In this document: one piece after another, positions 35,524 to 44,449 of the stretch | Numbering within the stretch: the first letter of the stretch is position 1 | How the letters are laid out: each line of letters opens with the position of its first letter | Assembly (NCBI RefSeq): GCF_013365535.1 | Contig: NZ_CP053590.1 | Span: 4,392,501 to 4,456,500 of the forward strand | Length of the DNA: 64,000 bases | From: Aquimarina sp. TRL1 | GTDB taxonomy: Bacteria; Bacteroidota; Bacteroidia; Flavobacteriales; Flavobacteriaceae | Direction: 5' to 3' | The notes under the pieces: generated by a model | What the model was told of the DNA's origin: nothing | The model's database searches: none | The model's input: only the letters and a program-made list of their open reading frames with translations | Position numbers and translations under genes: made by a program

Positions 35524-35609
35524 ACGGAACCAATGATTTGGGAAGATTATTTGGAAATGATGAATAAAGGTTAAATATTATGTAAAATAGAACCTAAAGA
35601 TTAAAAAAC

Positions 35610-35855
35610 GGCCTCAGAAAACTTTGGAGAAAACAATAGGTACGAGTTTATAAAATAGTACTATTGATTAAACAGAAAGCATAAATCTCCAACGCGCCAG
35701 CTCGCTCACAAAATCAAAAGTCTACTAGACTTTCAATTTTATGCCGTCTAAAATATAGCGACTGCGCTCCAACGCCACAGGCTCGCTACTCACTAAAAAT
35801 GTCTTCTGAGACATTTTTTTAACGTTCGTCCGTGTTTCCAAAGTTTTATGCAGCC
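35610..35855. repeat. Possible MITE-like element bounded by imperfect inverted ends
   Basis: GGCCTCAGAAAACTTTGGA at 35610 is roughly the inverse of TCCAAAGTTTTATGCAGCC ending at 35855. The interior has no gene but contains repeated words (CCAACGC, GCTCGCT) and a hairpin with T run (AAAAATGTCT, TCTG, AGACATTTTT at 35795-35820). Non-coding with possible secondary structure; status as a mobile element is uncertain. Confidence 0.4.
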
Positions 35856-35909
35856 TTGATTTTTTTGTTTCTTTTTGTATCAAGACAATATGCAATATGT
35901 TATTTATAA

Positions 35910-36094
35910 TTACTCCTCATTAATGCGCTCTAAACCTTTATTTCTTATCTCATCGTATGTGTACTCAAAACCATCTCCACTTTTCAAATCATCAATTAAA
36001 GCGGTTATATTCCAAGAATCGTTTTATTGATAAGGTATTCTCCATAATGATATTTTGCTTTGTCTAATCGTTCTTTTATTTCTTTGTTAGTCAT
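35910..36094 (-). pseudogene. Frameshifted small gene
   Basis: The minus strand starts with ATG and codes MTNKEIKERLDKAKYHYGEY followed by LINKTILG, then hits a stop; in another frame it continues NITALIDDLKSGDGFEYTYD and EIRNKGLERINEE to a stop at 35910. The 185-bp length is not a multiple of three, so a single indel near 36010 has broken a gene of about 61 codons. The product would be a small, acidic, helical protein of unknown family, perhaps an antitoxin or immunity-type protein. Confidence 0.6.
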
Positions 36095-36224
36095 AGTATT
36101 AGATAATTGAATAATACGAATTTACATCGTTATGATTACAATTGAAAAAACGTTAATTTTTTTGTTATGTGATTTGTTTCTTTTCTTTTTTATTAGCACA
36201 AAAAGAAATGCAAATCCTTATATC

Positions 36225-36283
36225 AAATATGCTATTCTCAGCGATTGGGATTTATGGACCAAATTTCTGAGAATAGCATATTT
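36225..36283. repeat. Perfect 17-bp inverted repeat with 25-nt loop
   Basis: AAATATGCTATTCTCAG (36225-36241) and CTGAGAATAGCATATTT (36267-36283) are exact inverses. It lies in a short plus-strand frame (36132-36323) that is not convincing as a gene. It could be an RNA hairpin, a recombination site or a remnant of a mobile element. Confidence 0.7.
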
Positions 36284-36415
36284 AAAAATTTCTGTGCCTT
36301 GGTACAGAATATTCAATTTATAAAACACTTGTTATTTTCTAAAAGTTTAAGTCGATACCTGATAATCGTGTGTTAAAAAATTAAATCATAATAACTTTGC
36401 GTTTCGCAAATTAGC

Positions 36416-36552
<137 letters not shown>

Positions 36553-36601
36553 TAAGAACTACCCGATTACTACAATTGTGACTAAAAATAATATCCCATA
36601 A

Positions 36602-36631
36602 AAAAGCATCCTATACGTACAGGATGCTTTT
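36602..36631. terminator. Hairpin terminator at the island's right edge
   Basis: AAAAGCATCCT and AGGATGCTTTT form an 11-bp stem over an 8-nt loop with T-rich flanks on both strands. It lies beyond the minus-strand gene at 36748-37629 and can stop transcription from either side. Confidence 0.75.
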
Positions 36632-36747
36632 CTTTTGTTCCATCTAACTTTTATGTCTTATAATTTTTAAATCCTTATATCATCATCAATACAACTTATT
36701 TACTATTGTCCTGATATTAGCAATGATAAATAGATTACTTTCTTATT

Positions 36748-37629
36748 TTAATACAATCCTAATTTTTTTTGTAGCGGCTTTAAATGATTTATCACCTCAT
36801 TTCTCGTGGTTGCATCTAATTCTTTGCTTTTTTTATCCATGGCCTGTATCATTAGACTGGAACGCATTTTCATTTCGCATACTTCCATTTCACCAGTGTC
36901 TACATAACACTGTGCACATGCGAGCATTTCTTTTTTTAATTTTTTAATCATTTCAGTAAGTGCTGTGTCTTCTGATTCAAAATCCACTTCTTTATAGGTC
37001 GCTATTTCATGGCTTATATGCATTCTATCACAGTGTAATCGCGCATTTTTTCTAAACTTTTCTTCTTCTGATGGTACTAATGTCAATAAAGAAAGACTTC
37101 GCGTTACTGCTACTTCACGTAATTTGACAAATGATTTTTTACTTAATTCTATAGTGACTATTCCTCCCTGTAGCTTTTTAGGATTCGGATAGCCTAAAAA
37201 TTCCAGCAAAGGCATGATGTTTCGTTGTTCTTTATCAATCACCAAACTAAAGTCTTCTTTCTTATAACCATTATCCATCGTTAAGGAAACTTTTTGAGTT
37301 GTTCCCCCGGCAGTTGTAATCGCATTGGTAGTGATCTCTTTTCTAAATGTTTTATATATTTTTCTGATCATCACAGTGTCTTTCTTATAATATTGGCCAT
37401 CGCTGTGTATAATTTCTTTCCTGTTCAGATCAAAAATTGTTTCAGCATTACTGCCGATTAAAGAAAATACATTATCTCCAATAAAAAGATGTAATAATTT
37501 TTCTCTGTCTTTTCGTTTTTCTACATAGGTATGTTGATACGTAAAGGTATAAGATCTGGTTTCCTGAGCTATAGTAAGGCTCCCTTTTAATAGTAATAGC
37601 ATCAGAATAATTAGACTGATATTCCTCAT
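36748..37629 (-). CDS. Secreted protein of unknown function
   Basis: 293 residues with a signal peptide (LIILMLLLLKGSLTIAQ). The N-terminal two thirds are beta-strand-like (YTFTYQHTYVEKR, FIGDNVFSLIG), resembling GLPGLI-type or other flavobacterial periplasmic proteins; the C-terminal third is helical with Cys-containing segments (EMLACAQCYVDTGEMEVCEM). No family recognised with confidence. It is monocistronic and marks the return to core-like composition after the island. Confidence 0.65.
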   Translation of the reverse strand: MRNISLIILMLLLLKGSLTIAQETRSYTFTYQHTYVEKRKDREKLLHLFIGDNVFSLIGSNAETIFDLNRKEIIHSDGQYYKKDTVMIRKIYKTFRKEITTNAITTAGGTTQKVSLTMDNGYKKEDFSLVIDKEQRNIMPLLEFLGYPNPKKLQGGIVTIELSKKSFVKLREVAVTRSLSLLTLVPSEEEKFRKNARLHCDRMHISHEIATYKEVDFESEDTALTEMIKKLKKEMLACAQCYVDTGEMEVCEMKMRSSLMIQAMDKKSKELDATTRNEVINHLKPLQKKLGLY

Positions 37630-37775
37630 AATGTGTTTTTATTTAAGGTATAAAATAAAAGCTTCTGGTTTTTTATATAAAATCTATTTGTTAAATGTGT
37701 CTTATAATTTATTATTCGCTTTCCGAATATTGTCACAGCTATTATTCTTAGGCGTCTTTCTTATTATATAGGGTA

Positions 37776-37793
37776 TGTTTACAATTGTAAACA
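37776..37793. promoter_or_regulatory. 18-bp perfect palindrome, candidate operator
   Basis: TGTTTACAATTGTAAACA is a perfect inverted repeat 37 bp upstream of the YceI-like gene's ATG. Its form suits a TetR/MarR-type dimeric repressor; no such regulator is adjacent. Confidence 0.6.
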
Positions 37794-37829
37794 GTTGTTT
37801 TGTGTGCCTTTTTTAGTATATTCATTCCT

Positions 37830-38405
37830 ATGATTTACAGATTGTTATACATGTTCGTCTTTTTCTCTCTTTCTTCTGCATATGCACAGTTTGAGGTGGA
37901 TCATTTTAATGGGACAGATCTTATTAATGATATCAGTAAATTGGAATTTGATAGAGAAAAGTCCTCAGTTAGGTTCTTTTTTGAAAAAGATTCTCTCTAC
38001 GGACGTATCAAAAATTTTGAATACGATATCTCTTTTCAACCGACTGCTCCGGAAAATTCATATATCCGTGGTACAGCTTCAGTTGCTAGCCTGACGACTC
38101 AAAATATATTAAGAGATCATCATTTAATGTGGGAATCTTATTTTTATAAACGAAAACACCCCTATATAACCTTCAACAGTAGTCAGATTATTGATTTTGG
38201 ATCGCAAGTTTATAAGGTTATTGGATGGTTAACCATAAAGGGAATTACCAAAGAAGTGATTTTTCACTGTACTCTGCAAGAACACTCCCTGGAAGGCAAA
38301 ACGGTGATCTATACCAGTGATTACAATATAAACATACATGATACCCGGGAACAAAATAAGCTCCTCCTCACCTTTTCTTTTCCGTTTATTTCCTTTCCCC
38401 GATAG
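37830..38405 (+). CDS. Periplasmic YceI-like protein
   Basis: 191 residues from the ATG at 37830 (an in-frame TTG at 37800 is less likely, since 37830 gives a standard signal peptide ending SSAYAQ). YceI features are clear: FDREKSSVRFFFEKDSLYGR near residue 42, GTASVASLTTQNILRDHHLM near 82 (cf. T-x-N-x-x-R-D-x-H-L), HPYITFNSSQI and VIGWLTIKGITKEVIF. YceI proteins form a lipocalin-like barrel binding isoprenoid or amphiphilic ligands in the periplasm. An 18-bp palindrome upstream suggests repressor control. Confidence 0.85.
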   Translation: MIYRLLYMFVFFSLSSAYAQFEVDHFNGTDLINDISKLEFDREKSSVRFFFEKDSLYGRIKNFEYDISFQPTAPENSYIRGTASVASLTTQNILRDHHLMWESYFYKRKHPYITFNSSQIIDFGSQVYKVIGWLTIKGITKEVIFHCTLQEHSLEGKTVIYTSDYNINIHDTREQNKLLLTFSFPFISFPR

Positions 38406-38409
38406 AAGA

Positions 38410-38787
38410 TTAATCGTCTGTAGTAACCCCTGGTGGCAACCGTATCAACTGCACATGGGCGTACTGCTCCTCATATACAGAAGTAATGGTTACTGAAACT
38501 TCTTTGGGATAATAAGAAGTCGCCATGATCAATATATCAAAGGTTCCTACGGGCAACCCTTTCCAGATAAAATTTCCCTGATCGTCCGGGTATTGAACAA
38601 TATCAGCCAATTCCATGTCCTTGCTACTGATTGTAATAGTAGCATCATGAATAGGCGTTTCATAGATCATATCTGTGATTAAGCCTTGAATACATCCCAT
38701 TCTTTCTTCTTTTGATGTCGTTTGATTGCATGAAAAAAAGGACATCCCTATGCTAATAAGAATGCACTTCGTAAATATGTGTTTCAT
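38410..38787 (-). CDS. Lipoprotein with carboxypeptidase-like regulatory domain
   Basis: 125 residues with a lipobox (SFFSCNQ) after a short signal peptide. The rest is one CarboxypepD_reg/Ig-like beta-sandwich: IQGLITDMIYETPIHDATIT, DDQGNFIWKGLPVGTFDILI, YYPKEVSVTI. Such domains in Bacteroidota are extracytoplasmic scaffolds. It is convergent with the YceI gene with 4 bp between the stops. Confidence 0.78.
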   Translation of the reverse strand: MKHIFTKCILISIGMSFFSCNQTTSKEERMGCIQGLITDMIYETPIHDATITISSKDMELADIVQYPDDQGNFIWKGLPVGTFDILIMATSYYPKEVSVTITSVYEEQYAHVQLIRLPPGVTTDD

Positions 38788-39044
38788 TTTCCCCTATAAT
38801 TGTCATCAACAGGAAGACCTGTGTCGAAATTAAGGGGACAATATAGTGTCTGTTTTAAGAGTAAAACAGAGGCTAAAAACGGTATTTACTTCAGGGGGTT
38901 TTCCCCTATATTCTATTCATATTGCTGAATTACAGTAGGTATTATCAAAACAAAAGTGATTAAAGCTTTACTTTATATGTTTATTGTAAATTGTTTAAAA
39001 CAAGATATTTACTGTTTTGTTCTGTAATATGTTTGAATGCGTAT

Positions 39045-39479
39045 TTAAGGGGTTAGCTTAGCGGTAATGGTTCCTTTGGCAATTAGATTTTGTTTGCTAT
39101 CATACATCACCATTTTGCACTTGAGAATATTAAATTTAAAATATTCCTTATCAGATATTACAGTTACTTTTTCACCAGGAAGTACCGATGTATAAAAATG
39201 AATATTCGTATCAGTTATCGCTACTCCCAGAGGTTCATCTCTCAATTCATTCCTAAACAAATAAATTCCTAATGATACCAAACCAATCTGAGACATGCAT
39301 TCTATCAGAATAAAGCCAGGAGTTACCGGTTCTTTTTTTTGATGTCCTTTATAAAAATATTCATCTTCCAAAAAAGTATAGGTCCCTGTTATTTGTTGTT
39401 CATTGACATGAATGATTCTGTCTACAAATAAAAACGGTTTTTGGTAGGGTAATTCCTTAAGTATAGATAATGTGGTCAA
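39045..39479 (-). CDS. FabZ-like hotdog-fold hydroxyacyl-ACP dehydratase
   Basis: 144 residues. The hotdog/FabZ pattern is seen in LPYQKPFLFVDRI at the start and YKGHQKKEPVTPGFILIECM near residue 44, which keeps the catalytic His (GH) and Glu (IE) of FabZ (GHFPxxPVxPGxLxxEAxxQ). Instead of the usual LPHRYPF it has LPYQKPF. It is isolated from core fatty-acid genes, so a role in a specialised lipid or pigment such as flexirubin is possible but not shown. A small inverted repeat AATACA-TTCG-TGTATT lies upstream at 39606-39621. Confidence 0.75.
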   Translation of the reverse strand: MTTLSILKELPYQKPFLFVDRIIHVNEQQITGTYTFLEDEYFYKGHQKKEPVTPGFILIECMSQIGLVSLGIYLFRNELRDEPLGVAITDTNIHFYTSVLPGEKVTVISDKEYFKFNILKCKMVMYDSKQNLIAKGTITAKLTP

Positions 39480-39731
39480 TGGTTTATTATGCTTTTAGTT
39501 GATGATCTTTCCTCCTCTCGTTATTAGTAATACGACAATTAATTCAAAAAAAATGCCTGTACTTTTATTAAAAAGCTCTAAAATATAACACTTTTTTGAG
39601 ATATTAATACATTCGTGTATTTTTTGAAGATGTTAAAAATAACGAATACATGAGTTTCCATGTAGTTTTTAAGTAATTTATAACATCCTTAGTAAGAATC
39701 GATGGTATCGAGGAGCATTGTATACACAAAA

Positions 39732-39753
39732 ATCCTGGTCGTTAGACCAGGAT
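39732..39753 (-). terminator. Terminator of the OmpA-like gene
   Basis: ATCCTGGTC pairs with GACCAGGAT over a GTTA loop; on the minus strand it is followed by TTTTTGTG, just downstream of the gene at 39824. The remainder of 39480-39823 shows no gene. Confidence 0.8.
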
Positions 39754-39823
39754 CCCCCTCATATAGTACACGGATTTTTATAATAATTTGTCTGTTATCA
39801 ACAAAGATTATTATTTGCCCCCA

Positions 39824-40528
39824 TTAAAAATCACGTGTACTTGTTTTTGCTTCTTCTACTAATTCTTTACTAGGTGAGATAGTTACCTCTACCCGTCTGT
39901 TTTTGGCACGTCCTTCTGGAGTGTCATTGTCAAATTTTGGAACGGCTTCCCCATGCCATTGTACAGTGAATCGTTCTTTATGGACACCTTGTGAGATGAT
40001 GTATTTGGCCACAGACTCTGCCCTGTTTTTGGACAATATATAATTGCTGTTTTCATTCCCCACACTATCAGTATGCCCGGCTACGAGAATATTCGATTTT
40101 GGATACTCCTGCAAAACAGCTATAAGCTTATCAATAGTTTCTCTGGAGCTTTCATTAAGACTGTATTGATTCGTCTTAAAATACACCCCGCTATTCTCGT
40201 CAAATACAATATGGATATCCTGTGCTACACGTTCTACATGAACCGTTGGAATTTCTTCCTGGATTTTTTTTGCCTGCTTATCCATTTGATTTCCTATAAA
40301 ACCTCCTACAGCTCCTCCAATCATCCCTCCTAATACGGCGCCTAGTTCACCTCCGTCATCACCGATATTGTTTCCGATAACGCCTCCGATGACTGCTCCC
40401 CCTGCGGCACCAATGATTCCTCCTAACTGAGAGTTACTGGCATTTTTAATGGCATTACAACTGGTGAACTGTACCGATACAAAAAGCGCTACTACTACGC
40501 TTAGATATTTTAATTTGTGTGAATTCAT
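39824..40528 (-). CDS. OmpA family lipoprotein with glycine zipper
   Basis: 234 residues. Signal peptide ending in a lipobox (QFTSCNA), then a glycine-zipper segment (GGIIGAAGGAVIGGVIGNNI and GAVLGGMIGGAVGGFIGNQM), then an OmpA/MotB peptidoglycan-binding domain (VYFKTNQYSLNESSRETIDK, AGHTDSVGNENSNYILSKNR, GRAKNRRVEVTI). It anchors the outer membrane to peptidoglycan. A paralogue is at 41232; the lipocalin gene lies between them. Confidence 0.92.
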   Translation of the reverse strand: MNSHKLKYLSVVVALFVSVQFTSCNAIKNASNSQLGGIIGAAGGAVIGGVIGNNIGDDGGELGAVLGGMIGGAVGGFIGNQMDKQAKKIQEEIPTVHVERVAQDIHIVFDENSGVYFKTNQYSLNESSRETIDKLIAVLQEYPKSNILVAGHTDSVGNENSNYILSKNRAESVAKYIISQGVHKERFTVQWHGEAVPKFDNDTPEGRAKNRRVEVTISPSKELVEEAKTSTRDF

Positions 40529-40653
40529 ACGTTTGTTATTTTGTTTATGTTCTTATAGTAAGTATTCGTTTACAAAGGTATTATCCAAGCAGTCTGTAAG
40601 AATCCCTGAAAACAGGGAAATCTTCATTCCCTTTTTCAGGTTAGCGCATAAAA

Positions 40654-40682
40654 AAACAGCTTCTAGTTTTTAGAAGCTGTTT
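40654..40682 (-). terminator. Terminator of the lipocalin gene
   Basis: AAACAGCTTCTA and TAGAAGCTGTTT form a 12-bp stem over a short loop; the T run is on the minus strand, 24 bp after the lipocalin stop. Confidence 0.85.
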
Positions 40683-40705
40683 CAATCTATAAGTATATCA
40701 ACAAA

Positions 40706-41188
40706 TTATCTTCTTGTGAAATGTAATTTTATCGTTACTTTTTCTCCATCACCTGGTACTTCATAGGTCCATAACATTGCATTTTCCTTTACTTCGGTAA
40801 GTGACATTCGATATGCTTTATTATTGATTTCGCTTTTGTATTTAGCATTTACAGGTTTGACCATAATACTGTAATCGTATCCATACATCTCATCTGGCAC
40901 CGTCCAGATAAAATTATTTGGTCCGGCAACATTAGCACAGCTCCCATCGGTAATAAGATAGTTTCCTCTATTGTTATTGGATACAAATGCCCATTGAGAA
41001 CCTTCTACACATTTAGCAGGAATTCCTCCAAATAACGTAATATTATACGTCCCCTCAGCATCGTAATCTAATTGATTCAACGTCCATTGCCCATTAATTG
41101 CTTTGGTGGTTTGCTGAACAGCAATACTCGTTCCTTTACAGGAGGTTAATACCATAGCGCTTACCGCTATAAAAAATAATAATCTCAT
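40706..41188 (-). CDS. Lipocalin family lipoprotein
   Basis: 160 residues with lipobox MVLTSCKG. GQWTLNQLDYDAEGTYNITL begins the barrel (the lipocalin G-x-W), and the end (MLWTYEVPGDGEKVTIKLHF) closes it. It lies 43 bp after the OmpA-like gene at 41232 on the same strand and shares its terminator. Probable outer-membrane lipid-binding or chaperone role. Confidence 0.82.
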   Translation of the reverse strand: MRLLFFIAVSAMVLTSCKGTSIAVQQTTKAINGQWTLNQLDYDAEGTYNITLFGGIPAKCVEGSQWAFVSNNNRGNYLITDGSCANVAGPNNFIWTVPDEMYGYDYSIMVKPVNAKYKSEINNKAYRMSLTEVKENAMLWTYEVPGDGEKVTIKLHFTRR

Positions 41189-41231
41189 TCGTGTTTATTT
41201 CTATAATATATATACTTGTATAAGGACAACC

Positions 41232-41915
41232 TTATTGTTTTGCGTCTTCAATCATTTTTTCATTAGCAACAATCCCCAGTTCTACGCGTCTGTTTTTTGC
41301 TCTTCCTTCTGCTGTTGCATTATCGTATTTTGGTTGTGTTTCTCCATGCCAGTAGGTAGTAAATCTTCCGGCGCTTAATCCCTGAGAGATTAAATAATTT
41401 GTTACAGATTTCGCTCTTTTTTCTGACAGGGTCATGTTATAAGCATCATTTCCTGAACTATCTGTATGACCTTCTACTACAATATTTGTATCTGGATATT
41501 CCTTAAAGATACCTATCAGTTTATTAAGGGTCTCTTTAGACTTCGCGTTGATATTATGCTTATTGGTATCAAAATACACACCACTGGTTTCGTCGAATAC
41601 TACATCAATTCCTTCTCCTACCCGCGTTACTTCTGCTCCCGGTATTTCTGATTCGATACGCTCGGCCTGCTTATCCATTTGTTTTCCTATAACACCTCCG
41701 GCAACACCACCAACAACACCACCAATAATCGCTCCCAGTGCAGAGTTCTTTTTACTCCCTACGTTATTTCCGATAATCCCTCCCAGAACAGCTCCGGTAG
41801 TCGTACCAATAACCGCTCCTTTTTGTGTGTTATTTGCATTTTTGATAGCATCACAACTGGATACTACACCTACTGCTACTAATAAAATGATTCCTTTTTT
41901 TAAATGTGTTATCAT
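41232..41915 (-). CDS. OmpA family lipoprotein with glycine zipper (paralogue)
   Basis: 227 residues with lipobox GVVSSCDA, the glycine zipper (GTTTGAVLGGIIGNNVGSKK and GAIIGGVVGGVAGGVIGKQM) and an OmpA domain (VYFDTNKHNINAKSKETLNK, EGHTDSSGNDAYNMTLSEKR, GRAKNRRVELGI). Very close in plan to the gene at 39824, so the pair arose by duplication. First gene of the OmpA-lipocalin unit. Confidence 0.92.
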   Translation of the reverse strand: MITHLKKGIILLVAVGVVSSCDAIKNANNTQKGAVIGTTTGAVLGGIIGNNVGSKKNSALGAIIGGVVGGVAGGVIGKQMDKQAERIESEIPGAEVTRVGEGIDVVFDETSGVYFDTNKHNINAKSKETLNKLIGIFKEYPDTNIVVEGHTDSSGNDAYNMTLSEKRAKSVTNYLISQGLSAGRFTTYWHGETQPKYDNATAEGRAKNRRVELGIVANEKMIEDAKQ

Positions 41916-42083
41916 GATTCTAAAATATATTTTAGTTACGTTACTTTTCTATATAAGAAAGACAATAGTATATAACGGGTGTTGCATGCCCCTAGTATCT
42001 TTCTGCCCATTTTTGAGAATATCATTATTTACCCTGCCTTTTATACAATACCTGCTAAAAAATTAACAGCATAGGCACTAAAT

Positions 42084-43385
42084 TTATTTCTCTTTTTTAG
42101 GAACTCTACATAAAAGGAGAATTCCTAATACGAAAAACACTACTAAAAAAAGTACAGCATTTCTCATACTTCCGGTTATTAAATCAACCGTTGCGTATAT
42201 CCCCATACCAATAACTATTCCAACTTTCTCTGCGACGTCATAAAAACTAAAATAAGAAGTTGTATCTTCTGTTTCGGGCAAAAACTTGGAGTAGGTAGAT
42301 CGGGACAATGCCTGAATTCCTCCCATGACTAATCCTACCACAGCTGCCGTCCCATAAAACTGGATAGATTCGGTAATAAAATATGCATATACACAGATCC
42401 CAACCCAAATGATATTAATCCCGATAAGGGTGTATACATTGCCATACTTATCAGAGCACCTGGAGGTGATAATTGCTCCTCCTACCGCCACCAGCTGAAT
42501 GATGAGAATACTGATAATTAATCCCATGGTTTTTTCTCCATCGGTTCCCCAGTTGATTTCCTGTTCTCCAAAATAAGTAGCGACCAGCATAACAGTTTGT
42601 ACCGCCATACTATAAATAAAGAAAGCTCCTAAATACCGTTTCAGGCGTATGTTTTCTGTCATGCCCTTCCACACTCCATGAAGTTCTTTAAATCCTTTAA
42701 ACAATACTCCTTTTGTAATTTTATGCCCGGTACTGGTTCCTTTGGGTAAGAAATAATAAGAGTATTGACTAAATCCTATCCACCAGATTCCTACCAAAAT
42801 AAAAGAAAACTTCATTGAAGCGACTTTTTCAGCTCCTGACGGAGCCCCCATAATCATTGCCAGATTAACAACTAATAGAATAACACTTCCTATATATCCC
42901 ATGGAATACCCTTTGGCACTAATCTTATCGTGTTGCTCCGGATAGGCAATATCCGGCAAGTAAGAATTGTAAAAAACAATACTCCCCCAAAAACCGACCA
43001 ATGCCGTAATATAACAGAACAAACTGAGGTAAATGGTTTCTTTGCTAAACCAGTAAAGCCCTATACATGAAAGCGCCCCGATATAGTTAAAAAATTTCAT
43101 GAATATTTTCTTGTTACCGATATAATCAGCCACTCCGGATAAGATGGGAGAACAGACGGCTACGATAATAAAACCAATTGCTGTAGCGTAATTAATCAAA
43201 GGGGTACTTCGGATCTCCCCGCCAAAGATGGAAATAGTCTCATCTGCTTCAAACAGGGTGCCGTAAAAAATAGGAAATACAGCCGAAACAATTGTAAGGC
43301 TATATACGGAATTTGCCCAATCATAAAAAGCCCAGGCATTTAGTAATTTCTTATGTCCTTTTGGTAGTGTTTGCATTTGTCTCAA
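42084..43385 (-). CDS. UMF1-family MFS transporter
   Basis: 433 residues with about twelve hydrophobic helices and the N-terminal NAWAFYDWANSVYSLTIVSA signature of the Atg22/UMF1 major-facilitator group, plus GLVMGGIQALSRSTYSKFLP near residue 350. Bacterial members are probably small-molecule exporters; substrate unknown. Inner membrane. It follows the M48 protease gene on the same strand but behind a terminator. Confidence 0.88.
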   Translation of the reverse strand: MRQMQTLPKGHKKLLNAWAFYDWANSVYSLTIVSAVFPIFYGTLFEADETISIFGGEIRSTPLINYATAIGFIIVAVCSPILSGVADYIGNKKIFMKFFNYIGALSCIGLYWFSKETIYLSLFCYITALVGFWGSIVFYNSYLPDIAYPEQHDKISAKGYSMGYIGSVILLVVNLAMIMGAPSGAEKVASMKFSFILVGIWWIGFSQYSYYFLPKGTSTGHKITKGVLFKGFKELHGVWKGMTENIRLKRYLGAFFIYSMAVQTVMLVATYFGEQEINWGTDGEKTMGLIISILIIQLVAVGGAIITSRCSDKYGNVYTLIGINIIWVGICVYAYFITESIQFYGTAAVVGLVMGGIQALSRSTYSKFLPETEDTTSYFSFYDVAEKVGIVIGMGIYATVDLITGSMRNAVLFLVVFFVLGILLLCRVPKKEK

Positions 43386-43393
43386 TTAAAAAA

Positions 43394-43422
43394 AGCTGCC
43401 CTGAGGAATTTCAGAACAGCTT
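43394..43422 (-). terminator. Terminator of the M48 peptidase gene
   Basis: AGCTG...CTGA and TCAG...CAGCT form an imperfect hairpin; on the minus strand CAGCT is followed by a run of T, 42 bp past the M48 stop and before the MFS gene. Confidence 0.7.
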
Positions 43423-43463
43423 CTAATGTAAGTATTATCTTTTTTAATGAGACTATTTTTTTG

Positions 43464-44288
43464 TTATTTAAATGTTGTAACACCAAATTTTCTTGCCTCT
43501 GCTTTTGCTGAAGGAGCCCATTTTGTCAGATTGGCAATTCGCGTATCATTAGAGGGGTGTGTACTCATAAACTCCGGTGGTGCCTGTCCTCCGCTATTAG
43601 CCTTCATACGTCTCCATAAATTAGCGGCTTCATCTGGGTTATACCCTGCTATCGCCATTAATTGTAATCCTATTTTATCTGCTTCTGTTTCGTGGCTTCT
43701 ACTAAATGGAAGCATTACTCCGAACTGTGTTCCTAACCCAAAAGCAGTTCCTATAATTTGTTGTGTCTCCTGACTTTTTCCACTCATAGCCACTGATGTA
43801 GCAACCCCAGCTACTTGCTGAATTTGCCCGGCACTCATACGTTGCTGTCCGTGATTCGCTAATGCATGTGCTACCTCATGTCCCATGATAGCAGCTATTC
43901 CTGTTTCATTTTGTGCAATCGGAAGGATTCCTGTATAAAAAACAATCTTTCCTCCTGGCATACACCAGGCATTTACGGTTTTATCTTCTACTAAGTTATA
44001 TTCCCATTTATAATCTTTTAAATAACCGGAATACCCATTGGCGTTTAACCATCGCTCAGATGCTTTGGCAATACGCTGCCCTACTGTCTTTATCAATTGT
44101 GCATCTCTGGTTCCTGTCACTACTTTATTATCCCCCAAAAACTGATTGTATTGCTGAAATGCCATTGGCAAAATCTGAGAATTCGGAACTAATGCCAGTG
44201 TTTTTTTTCCTGTAAAAGGATTGGTAGCACAAGAGGCTAATAAAAGTATTGCGGCACCCCATGCCAGTACTCTTTTTCTCGTATTCAT
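43464..44288 (-). CDS. M48 family metallopeptidase lipoprotein (LoiP/BepA-like)
   Basis: 274 residues with lipobox LLASCATNPFTGKK. The zinc site is in IMGHEVAHALANHGQQR near residue 138 (HExxH) with the third ligand in SRSHETEADKIGL near 205. VNAWCMPGGKIVFYTGIL is the conserved strand before the helix. Such periplasmic proteases assist outer-membrane protein quality control. Length is typical and the protein looks intact. Confidence 0.92.
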   Translation of the reverse strand: MNTRKRVLAWGAAILLLASCATNPFTGKKTLALVPNSQILPMAFQQYNQFLGDNKVVTGTRDAQLIKTVGQRIAKASERWLNANGYSGYLKDYKWEYNLVEDKTVNAWCMPGGKIVFYTGILPIAQNETGIAAIMGHEVAHALANHGQQRMSAGQIQQVAGVATSVAMSGKSQETQQIIGTAFGLGTQFGVMLPFSRSHETEADKIGLQLMAIAGYNPDEAANLWRRMKANSGGQAPPEFMSTHPSNDTRIANLTKWAPSAKAEARKFGVTTFK

Positions 44289-44449
44289 AATGGTTTACTT
44301 ATTTTATTTATAAAGTTACCAAAAACTTTGAAGGAAAACCTCGCTACTCCTGCCTTTTTTATCAAATATGTCGATAAAAAGCACAAAAGTATAGCTAAAG
44401 TGTTTTACAGAGGGTAGATATGATTCCTTTTTTTTAGACGAATTACCGC

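Noticed and set aside
35410..35530. CRISPR-like repeat
   Set aside because: Only two adjacent copies with no spacer between; it is a tandem duplication inside a gene.
36132..36323. 63-codon plus-strand frame in the debris field
   Set aside because: It is built over a perfect inverted repeat and the product is a chance-like hydrophobic string.
41548..42066. 172-codon plus-strand frame opposite the OmpA-like gene
   Set aside because: Antisense to the glycine zipper of a clear OmpA lipoprotein, which produces a Pro/Thr-rich artefact.
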